NCBI GenBank assembly: GCA_020851325.1
Contig: JADZCY010000401.1
Span: 1-51,470, forward strand
Length of the DNA stretch: 51,470 nucleotides
Direction: 5' to 3'
Source: Acidobacteriota bacterium
GTDB taxonomy: Bacteria; Acidobacteriota; Vicinamibacteria; Vicinamibacterales; UBA2999
In this document: piece after piece, positions 1 to 10,365 of the stretch
Numbering within the stretch: the stretch's first letter is position 1
Layout: each line of letters begins with the position of its first letter
Notes under the pieces: model-generated
What the model saw: only the letters and a program-made list of their open reading frames with translations
Told to the model about the DNA's origin: nothing
Databases searched by the model: none
Program-made: the position numbers and the translations under genes

Positions 1-2
1 AC

Positions 3-584
3 AACCTGCGCGAGTGGCGGGCGAAGCGCGGGTGGAGTCAGGCGGAACTGGCACGACGCGCCGGTCTCAGCAAGGGCATGCTCGTGCAGATCGAACAGTC
101 GCAGACCAACCCGTCGATCGCGACGCTGTGCAAGCTGGCCAACGCGCTGGGCGTGGCGCTGCCGCGGCTGGTGGAGGTCAGCGATGAGCCGGTCGTCCGC
201 CGCATCGGCCGCGACGATGTGGCGTGGTTGTGGCAGGGCCGCGGCAAGAACAGCGGCGCGGGGCTGATTGGCGGCATCGAGGCGCCGATTCCGGTGGAAC
301 TGTGGGAATGGCGCATGGGCGCCCGCGATGCCTACGAAGCGCCGGCGCACCCCGCCGGCACGCGCGAGATCGTCTACGCGCTCGAAGGTCGCGTGTCGAT
401 CAACGTCGGCGGCACGGACGTGGTAGTGGCGACAGGTGAAGCCGCGATCTTCCAGGCCGATCGGCCGCACCGCTACGCCGCGGCGGGCGGTCGATCGACG
501 CGGTTCATGATGGTCGTCGTCGAGCCGCTCGGTCCGACGCGCCAGTCGCCACGACCGTCGTCGCGAACGGGTCGGCGTCCGTAA
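3..584 (+). CDS. XRE-family transcriptional regulator with C-terminal cupin domain (5' partial)
   Basis: Frame open from window edge: NLREWRAKRGWSQAELARRAGLSKGMLVQIEQSQTNPSIATLCKLANALGV (HTH_3) followed by cupin-like PAGTREIVYALEGRVSINVGG...AAIFQADRPHRY. Confidence 0.85.
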   Translation, partial: NLREWRAKRGWSQAELARRAGLSKGMLVQIEQSQTNPSIATLCKLANALGVALPRLVEVSDEPVVRRIGRDDVAWLWQGRGKNSGAGLIGGIEAPIPVELWEWRMGARDAYEAPAHPAGTREIVYALEGRVSINVGGTDVVVATGEAAIFQADRPHRYAAAGGRSTRFMMVVVEPLGPTRQSPRPSSRTGRRP

Positions 585-939
585 ACAGACTTGCGTCTCG
601 CTGCGTACAGATTCGTAAACATATTCGCGATGCCGACAACCGTTGCCATTCCCGATTCGCTCCTGAAGTCCATCGAGCGTCGCGAGTGGGCAAGCGTCGG
701 AAGTCTTCAGTCTGCGCGATCTCATTACTTTGATATCGCGAAGGCAACGCGTCGCCGAATGCGAGGTGTCTTGCGATCTCTTTCTCGATGCGTCGCCGTC
801 GCCGCGCAGAATTGACTTCAACGACGAGTTGCGATGCAAGAAAAGACGGCACCTCCTCGTCCTGGGCGCGGAGGCAGCAGTGCTTGAATTTGCGCCCGGT
901 CCCGCACGGGCACGGCGCGTTACGACCCGGTGAGGCCAT
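505..939 (-). CDS. SEC-C metal-binding motif protein, possibly degraded C-terminus
   Basis: N-terminus MASPGRNAPCPCGTGRKFKHCC matches the SEC-C zinc motif; the 3' end overlaps the convergent XRE CDS by 80 nt. Confidence 0.55.
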   Translation of the reverse strand: MASPGRNAPCPCGTGRKFKHCCLRAQDEEVPSFLASQLVVEVNSARRRRRIEKEIARHLAFGDALPSRYQSNEIAQTEDFRRLPTRDARWTSGANREWQRLSASRICLRICTQRDASLFTDADPFATTVVATGASDRAARRRPS

Positions 940-956
940 TGCGTGTGATGCCCGGC

Positions 957-1385
957 CTATCGCTCTTCCGCCTCGGTCTGGGTGAGCTGGTGCACCCGCT
1001 GATGCGAGAGTCCCAGCAGACGTGCAGCGTCGCGCGCGCTCATCTTCAGCTTTCCGGACCGGAGCACCCGGACCGCGCGCCGAGCGGCACGAGCGGCGCG
1101 TCGGTCTTCCTCGTCAGCCCTTCTGCGGAGGGCCGCATAGGCCCGAATCGCCTTCGTCGCCGAGATCGGCAGCTTCACATCGTCCACGATGGGCGCTGTG
1201 CGCGCATCATCGACGAACAGTTCCAGCGCTTCCTTGATGCGGCGCCGAGCCTCGTCAACGGTACGTCCCTGCGTGTGGCAGCCGCGGACACCGCTCACAG
1301 AGGCCACCCACCACCCCGACTCATCACGCTCGTAGGCCACGCGATATCGTTTCACGGTTTCCTCAACCATCCCTTCCCGAGGCAC
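957..1385 (-). CDS. hicB: HicB-family antitoxin with C-terminal HTH
   Basis: YRVAYERDESGWWVASVSGVRGCHTQGRTVDEARRRIKEALELFVDD typical of HicB; C-terminal MSARDAARLLGLSHQRVHQL HTH; overlaps upstream hicA. Confidence 0.8.
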   Translation of the reverse strand: MPREGMVEETVKRYRVAYERDESGWWVASVSGVRGCHTQGRTVDEARRRIKEALELFVDDARTAPIVDDVKLPISATKAIRAYAALRRRADEEDRRAARAARRAVRVLRSGKLKMSARDAARLLGLSHQRVHQLTQTEAEER

Positions 1386-1558
1386 GGCTCCAAGTCGCGC
1401 TCGATTCGCCGCAGTAGACCAGGACCGATATCCTCACCCGCATGAACTGGTACGGTCGTCACGCAATGGCCGCATTCGATTCGCAGGTGCGAGCCCCGTT
1501 GCCTGCTCTCGACGCAACCGAAGGACCTCAGGATGCGCCGAAGGTCCTTCGCCGTCAC
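1352..1558 (-). CDS. hicA: HicA-family mRNA interferase toxin
   Basis: MTAKDLRRILRSFGCVESRQRGSHLRIECGHCVTTVPVHAGEDIGPGLLRRIERDL; HicA fold with G-S-H motif, immediately upstream of hicB. Confidence 0.8.
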   Translation of the reverse strand: MTAKDLRRILRSFGCVESRQRGSHLRIECGHCVTTVPVHAGEDIGPGLLRRIERDLEPCLGKGWLRKP

Positions 1559-1564
1559 AGAATC

Positions 1565-1570
1565 AGAATA
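1565..1570 (-). promoter_or_regulatory. candidate leaderless -10 box of hicA (TATTCT, 6 nt before GTG)
   Basis: Minus strand reads TATTCT-gattct-GTG. Confidence 0.5.
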
Positions 1571-1923
1571 GCCGACTCTTGGCGTATGTGTCTAGAGCAG
1601 TAGACAGTGTGAGACCGGGCCGCGTCGCCGGGCTCAGCCGTCGGCGCGGTATTCGTAGACACGCTCTCAGCGCCTCAGAGACGTCGCCGAAAAGAGCGCG
1701 GCGACCGAGCAAGGGACTGCAGAAGCGCACAACTCACGCCATCAGCGCGCTCTGGATTCTCGGCGCTTCTCAGGCAGTGTGCCCACGTGCGTGGGTCCGA
1801 CACGCTGAGATGAGCGAATCTCCGGTCGAATTCGACGAAGGCGACGGTTCGAAAAACCGCCGCCTCGCGCCATGGAAAATCTCGATCAGCTAGGTCTCGA
1901 TTCCGCGTACACTTAGCGTCTGC

Positions 1924-2017
1924 GGTGAGGTGGCCGAGAGGCTGAAGGCGGCGGTTTGCTAAACCGTTGTAGGGCGTTAAAACTCTACCCAGGGTTCGAA
2001 TCCCTGCCTCACCGCCA
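1924..2017 (+). tRNA. tRNA-Ser(GCT)
   Basis: GGTGAGG...CCTCACC acceptor pairing, anticodon loop TTGCTAA (GCT), long class II variable arm, T-loop GGTTCGAATCC, encoded GCCA 3' end. Confidence 0.95.
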
Positions 2018-2026
2018 TTCGACTCG

Positions 2027-2057
2027 CTTTGCGGCTCGCCTCCGGCGAACCGCAAAG
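2027..2057 (+). terminator. strong hairpin just downstream of tRNA-Ser
   Basis: ctttgcggctcgcc-tcc-ggcgaaccgcaaag, 13 of 14 positions paired, 3-nt loop; no clear T-tract. Confidence 0.45.
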
Positions 2058-2336
2058 CTCGCTCATGGCAAGCCAAGAACTGCGCTGAGACTGAACCCGG
2101 AAACTCCCCTCCAGCGAGCCGAAGGGCTCGCCACGGCTCCCTGACCCCGCCCTGTCCTGAGCCCGGCGCGCCGAAAGCTCGCTCATCGCTGACCCGTCGT
2201 AGCCAGCCGAAGAGTCCGGACAGAGCAGGCACCCTCGCTCCGCGCCCACACCCGCACGACCGCCGCAACTCCGCGAGCACCCCGGTGCCGCACGACGGGG
2301 CTGAAGCCTCGTCGCCCCACTGCCCCCGTGCCGCCC

Positions 2337-2455
2337 CGTGCCGCACCTCGTGCCGCACCCCCGTGTAGCACCTCCGTGGAGCACCCCCGTGGAGGACCCC
2401 CGTGGAGCCCCCCCGTGGAGCACCATCGTGAAGCACCCCCGTGTCGCACCCCCGT
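2337..2455 (+). repeat. 13-bp tandem repeat array, consensus CGTGGAGCACCCC
   Basis: Eight 13-bp units in register at 2349-2452 (cgtgccgcacccc, cgtgtagcacctc, cgtggagcacccc, cgtggaggacccc, cgtggagcccccc, cgtggagcaccat, cgtgaagcacccc, cgtgtcgcacccc), preceded by a 12-bp unit. Confidence 0.9.
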
Positions 2456-2486
2456 AAGAACAACCTTCGTGTACCCTGACTCCCAC

Positions 2487-4588
2487 GTGCGCCCCCGCTC
2501 CCTCGTCGACCAGACCTCCCGCTGGCTGACCGGCCCCTCCCGCGAGGCGGCCGTCGCCAGGAACATCCTCGTCTGCGTCGTCTACGTCCTCCTCGCCGAA
2601 CTCGTCCTCTGGCCCAGGAATGACGGCGGCCAGGCCGCCATGCCCGCCTGGCCCGCGCACGGCTGGTCCCTGGCCGTCATCTGGATCTTCGGCCGCCACG
2701 TGCAATACGGCCTGATGGCCGGGGCGACCCTGGTGATCGTCACGCACGGCCCGCCGCTGATGGCCGTGCTCGGCTGCCTCGGCCCGGTTGCCGGCGCCCG
2801 CGCCGCGCGGCGAGTGCTGACGCACCTGCGCTTCGACGATCGCTTCGAACGTATCCGCGATCCGCTGCTCCTCACCATGGTCGGTGCACCGGTCAGCGCC
2901 CTGGTGTCCGCGACGATCGTCACGACGGCCGCGGGGACCGCCGGCCTGCTGCCGCCGCCGGCCCTCGCCGCCGACTGGCTGCTGTGGGTGATGCGCAACT
3001 GGCTCGGCGCCGCCACCATCACGCCGCTGGTCCTGGCCTGGCGCCGCGCCCGTCCCCTGCCCGACATCATCAGCATGGCCCGCGCCGCCGAAGCCGCGGT
3101 GCTGATCACGCTGCTGATGGTGCTGGCCTCGTTCGTGGTGTGGATGTGGGCCATCACCGCGCGCGACATCCCCGTCGCCTTCCTCGCGCTGCCGTTCATC
3201 ACCTGGTCGGGCCTGCGCTTCGGCATGCGCGGCGTCTCGATCGTCATCGTCGTGCTGACGAGCATTGCCGTCTTCGCCGCGGTGTTCGGCCTCGGTCCCA
3301 CCGTCGGCCTGCCGATGCTGGTCGGGCAGGCCATGCTGTTCCTGTTCCTGCTCTTCACCTCGACGGTCGGCCAGGTGCTGGCGGCGATGAAGGCCGAACG
3401 CGACGAAGCCGTGGCGCGCCGCGTGCACCTCGAGGAACAACTTCACCACTCGCAGAAGATGGAAGCGATGGGCCGGCTTGCCGGCGGCATGGCGCACGAC
3501 TTCAACAACCTGCTGACCACCATCGTCGGTTACACCGAAATCCTGATGGGCGCGTTCGATGCGCGCGATCCGAAACGCGCCGACGCCGAACACGTCAGCC
3601 GTGCCGCCATGCGCGCCGCCGAACTGGCGCGGCAGCTGCTCACCTTCAGCCGTCGCCGCGGCGACGCGGCGAAAGCGGTGAACGCCAACACGGTGATCGA
3701 CAAGGTGGAGCCGATGCTGCGCCGTGTGATCGGGGCCGACATTTCGCTGACCATCGCGCCGCGATCGCATCAGCCTGTGGTCAGCATCGATGCCGGTCAG
3801 CTCGAACAGATCGTCATGCACCTGGTGGTCAACGCCCGCGACGCCATGCCGCGCGGCGGACGCCTCACCGTCGAAACGCTCGACGTGCACCTCGACGAAG
3901 ACACCGCGCTCGATACGCCCGATGCGCAGCCCGGCGACTTCGTCGCGATCGTCGTCTCGGATACCGGCGCCGGCATGCCGCCGCTGGTGCGCGACCGCGT
4001 GTTCGAGCCGTACTTCACGACGAAGGAAGCAGGAAAGGGAACCGGGCTGGGGCTCTCCACCGTCTACGGCATGGTGCGCCAGGCCCACGGACACGTCACG
4101 CTCACCACAGCAGTGGGACAGGGAACGACCTTCCGCGTGCTGTTGCCGGTCGCCCACGTCGACGCGGCGCCGGAGACGGAACCGATGGTGTCGCGGCTGC
4201 CGCGCGGCACCGAACACGTCCTCCTCCTCGAAGACGATGCGTCGGTGCGCCGGCTCGCGAAAGAGCTGCTCACCAAGCTCGGCTACAGCGTGATCGAAGC
4301 CGCCTCCGGCCGCGCCGGACTCGCCCTCGGCAGCGACGACGCCCGCCACTTCGACATCGTCGTCTGCGACGTGATCCTCGGCGACATGAGCGGGCCCGCC
4401 GTCGCCGAAGCGCTGCAGGCGCTGCGGCCCGGCATCCGCGTGCTCTACATCTCCGGCTACCTCGACGATGTGATCGTGCGGACCGGCGTGCTGGGCGAAG
4501 GCAAGCCGCTGTTGCAGAAGCCCTTTACGCCGCTCCAGCTTGCGCGCAAGATCCGTGAGGTGCTCGAAGCGCGGGAATACGACGTCGC

Positions 4589-4592
<4 letters not shown>
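2487..4592 (+). CDS. MASE1-like membrane sensor hybrid histidine kinase (HisKA-HATPase-REC)
   Basis: Multiple TM segments, LHHSQKMEAMGRLAGGMAHDFNNLLTTIVGYTEIL (H box), GKGTGLGLSTVYGMV (G box), C-terminal REC EHVLLLEDDASV...VVCDVILGDMSG...LQKPF. Start moved from 2328 to in-frame GTG 2487 because 2328-2455 is a tandem repeat. Confidence 0.85.
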
Positions 4593-7438
<2,846 letters not shown>

Positions 7439-7496
7439 TCCAGCGCGCTGCGGCGGTGCGCACATGGCCGGATTCATCATCCGGCAGGGAGACACG

Positions 7497-9371
7497 ATGA
7501 CCAGGTTCTTCATTCGAGTGGTGATCCTCTGCGTGCTGCTGATGCCGCGGCTGGCGGCGGCGCAGGCGGCGCCGTTCGAGTACACGCTGTCGTTCCCGGC
7601 GGTGGAGCATCGCTGGATGCAGGTGGAGGCGCGCTTCCCCGGGTTACCGGCGGGGCCGGTGGACATCCGCATGAGCCGCACCTCGCCGGGACGCTACGCG
7701 CTGCACGAGTTCGCGAAGAACGTCTTCGAGGTCAGCATCACCAACGGCGTCGGCCAGGCGATCGAGCCCGAGCGCCCGAGCCTGCATCAGTGGACGGTGC
7801 GGCAGCACGACGGCACGGTGGTGGTGCGCTACAAGGTGTTCGGCGATCGCACCGACGGCACGTACCTGAGCGTCGATGCCGCGCACGCGCACATGAACAT
7901 GCCGGCGACGGTGATGTTCGTGCGCGGGCATCTCGATCGCCCTGCGCGTATCACGTTCGTGCGGCCGGCGAACCGGCCGTGGCAAGTGGCGACGCAGCTC
8001 TATCCCACGGCCGATCCGCTGGTCTTCACCGCGCCGAACATCCACTATCTGCTCGACAGCCCGACGGAGTTCGGGCTCTTCACGCTCCGCACCTTCACCG
8101 TGGACGATGGGGTGAATGGCGCGCAGACGATTCGCGTCGCCATGCATCACGACGGGACGGATGCCGAGCTCGACGCCTACGTGCGCGACGTCGAGAAGAT
8201 CGTCCGCGAGTCGACGCGCATCTTCGGCGAGCTGCCGAAGTTCGATGCCGGCACCTACACGTTCCTCGCCGACTATCTGCCGTGGGCCGACGGCGACGGG
8301 ATGGAGCATCGCAACAGCACGGTGGTGTCGGGGCGCGGCGCGCTCCGCAACCCGGCGCAGCGGCAGGGCATGCTCGGCACGGTGTCGCACGAGTTCTTCC
8401 ATGCGTGGAACATGGAGCGCCTGCGGTCGAAGGGCATCGAGCCGTTCGACTTCGAGAACGCGAACGTCTCCAGCGACCTGTGGTTCGGCGAAGGCTTCAC
8501 CAACTATTTCGACGGGTTGATTCTCGAGCGGGCGGGGCTCATCCCCGTGCAGACGCTGCTTGGCGACTTCGCCGGCATCATCAACACGGTGACGCTCAGT
8601 CCCGGGCGGCAGATTCGATCGGCGGTGGAGATGAGCCGCCTGGCGCCGTTTGTCGACGCAGCGGCGTCCATCGACCGCACGGCGTGGCCGAACCTGTTCA
8701 TCTCGTATTACACCTACGGATCGGCGATCGCGCTCGGCCTCGACCTGAGCCTGCGTGATCGCAGTGATGGCAAGGTGACGGCTGACGCCTACATGCAGGC
8801 GCTGTGGCGACGTTTCGGCCGGGCGTCGAACACCACACCGGGCATGGCGCCGGCGCCGTACACGATTGAGGATCTCGAAGCGACGCTGGCGGAACTGGCG
8901 GGTGACAAGGCCTTCGCGCGCGAGTTCTTCCAGCGGTTCGTGCAGGGACGAGAAGTCGTCGACTACACGCGCCTGTTCCTGCGCGCGGGACTGGTGGTCC
9001 GCAAGTCGAAGGCCGGCCAGGTCTGGCTCGGCAGCGCGCCGTTGCAGGTGGGCGCCGGTGGCGCACGCGTGACCGGGCTGGTGCCGTTCGAGTCACCGTT
9101 GCACAAGGCCGGCGTGGCGCAGGACGATCTCATCGTCTCGATCGACGGCGTCGAGTTGTCGCAGCCGGCGCTGCTCGATCAGGTGCTGGCCCGCCACAAG
9201 CCCGGTGATCGCGTGCCGATCCACTTCGTCCGCCGCGGCGGCGAACGCGTCGAGACGACGATCGTGCTGGACGAAGACCCGCGCATCGAGATCGTCCCGA
9301 TCGAAACCGCCGGCGGAACGTTGACCGTGGAGCAGCAGCGTTTCCGTCAGGCGTGGCTCGGTGCGCGGTAG
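7497..9371 (+). CDS. M61-family peptidase with PDZ domain
   Basis: Signal peptide MTRFFIRVVILCVLLMPRLAAAQ; HEFFHAWNMERLR...WFGEGFTNYFD; C-terminal PDZ-like GLVPFESPLHKAGVAQDDLIVSIDGVEL. Confidence 0.9.
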   Translation: MTRFFIRVVILCVLLMPRLAAAQAAPFEYTLSFPAVEHRWMQVEARFPGLPAGPVDIRMSRTSPGRYALHEFAKNVFEVSITNGVGQAIEPERPSLHQWTVRQHDGTVVVRYKVFGDRTDGTYLSVDAAHAHMNMPATVMFVRGHLDRPARITFVRPANRPWQVATQLYPTADPLVFTAPNIHYLLDSPTEFGLFTLRTFTVDDGVNGAQTIRVAMHHDGTDAELDAYVRDVEKIVRESTRIFGELPKFDAGTYTFLADYLPWADGDGMEHRNSTVVSGRGALRNPAQRQGMLGTVSHEFFHAWNMERLRSKGIEPFDFENANVSSDLWFGEGFTNYFDGLILERAGLIPVQTLLGDFAGIINTVTLSPGRQIRSAVEMSRLAPFVDAAASIDRTAWPNLFISYYTYGSAIALGLDLSLRDRSDGKVTADAYMQALWRRFGRASNTTPGMAPAPYTIEDLEATLAELAGDKAFAREFFQRFVQGREVVDYTRLFLRAGLVVRKSKAGQVWLGSAPLQVGAGGARVTGLVPFESPLHKAGVAQDDLIVSIDGVELSQPALLDQVLARHKPGDRVPIHFVRRGGERVETTIVLDEDPRIEIVPIETAGGTLTVEQQRFRQAWLGAR

Positions 9372-9378
9372 AAAAGAG

Positions 9379-9422
9379 ACCACGAAGGACACGAAGCGAT
9401 TCGCCCTTCGTGCTTTCGTGGT
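9379..9422. terminator. bidirectional hairpin terminator between convergent genes
   Basis: accacgaaggacacgaag ... cttcgtgctttcgtggt form a near-perfect stem (one bulge) between the M61 gene (+) and coxB (-). Confidence 0.6.
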
Positions 9423-9427
9423 TTCCT

Positions 9428-10174
9428 TTACCGCGGCGCGAGGAGGCTGACCTCTTCGGCCTCCCAGGCCTTCCACTCTTCGGGCGTGACGACCTTGTAT
9501 TCGCCGCGCATGCGGTAGTGGCCGAGGCCGCACAACTGCGAGCACATGATGTCCCACGCGCCGAGGGTGATGGGCGTGAACCACGTGCGGGCGGTGAGGC
9601 CGGGGGTGGCGTCCTGTTTCACGCGCATCTCGGGCAGGGTGAAGCTGTGCACGACATCGCGGCTGGTGATGACGAGCGTGACCGGACGATTGAGCGGCAG
9701 CATCAGAATGTTGGCCAAGCCGATGTCGTCAGCGGCCGTGGGATCGCTGCGATCGATGCCGACGGGATTCGACGCCGAGATGAACGTGGCCGCGGTGCGG
9801 CCGAAGCGGCCATCCGGCCCGGTGTAGTGGATGTGCCACGCGAACTGCTCGGCAATCACGTGGATCTCGAGCGGCGTCTCCGCGCTCGCCGGTGGCGGCG
9901 TCATGCGGCTCCACCACGCCGGCAGGGCACGGCTTGTCAGGATGCCGACATCGCCGATGATCACCAGCGCGATGGCGGCGACGGGCCACTTCCAGCTCGG
10001 ACCTGACGCCGCTGGCTCGGGATGCCGGCCCTCGCGGAACCTGACGAGCGCCACGACGAAGATCGTCAACCAGACGACGAAGACCAGCGCCATGTGCCAG
10101 TGGATGTCGACGAGCACGGCATCGAGGAGCGCCGCGTGCGCGGACGCCGCCGCCGGCAGGAAGTATTCGATCAC
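9428..10174 (-). CDS. coxB: cytochrome c oxidase subunit II
   Basis: Two N-terminal TM helices, IHVIAEQFAWHIHYTGPDG, CuA motif DIMCSQLCGLGHYRM. GTG start at 10174 gives a GTGA overlap with the upstream ORF. Confidence 0.9.
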   Translation of the reverse strand: MIEYFLPAAASAHAALLDAVLVDIHWHMALVFVVWLTIFVVALVRFREGRHPEPAASGPSWKWPVAAIALVIIGDVGILTSRALPAWWSRMTPPPASAETPLEIHVIAEQFAWHIHYTGPDGRFGRTAATFISASNPVGIDRSDPTAADDIGLANILMLPLNRPVTLVITSRDVVHSFTLPEMRVKQDATPGLTARTWFTPITLGAWDIMCSQLCGLGHYRMRGEYKVVTPEEWKAWEAEEVSLLAPR

Positions 10175-10365
10175 TCGGCGTCCCTCTCCGCGCGCCACAG
10201 CCGCACGCCGGCCCACACGATCGGCACCAGCACGGTTACCGTGACCGCGATCAGCACCAGCGCGCCAGCGCGTGCGCCCTCGCTCATCAACGCGCCCTCC
10301 GGCGTCGCGCAGATGGGACAGGCCAGCGTCAGCCGCGTGAGAAGACGAACACGCTGACGAACCAT
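10171..10365 (-). CDS. small single-TM protein with CPxC motif in cox operon
   Basis: ACPICATPEGALMSEGARAGALVLIAVTVTVLVPIVWAGVRLWRAERDAE; lies between coxA and coxB and overlaps both. The true start may be internal. Confidence 0.6.
   Translation of the reverse strand: MVRQRVRLLTRLTLACPICATPEGALMSEGARAGALVLIAVTVTVLVPIVWAGVRLWRAERDAE

Noticed and set aside
2337-2455. Tandem array considered as a CRISPR
   Set aside because: Units are contiguous 13-mers without spacers and no cas genes are nearby.
1675-4349. Long minus-strand ORFs (1675-2463, 1977-4349), including GGEAGIRTLGRVLTPYNGLANRRLQPLGHLT
   Set aside because: Antisense to tRNA-Ser, the tandem repeat and the histidine kinase; low-complexity His/Arg/Gly-rich composition typical of antisense frames in GC-rich DNA.
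9379-9422. Hairpin considered as a novel element
   Set aside because: Position between convergent genes and its form fit an ordinary bidirectional terminator.
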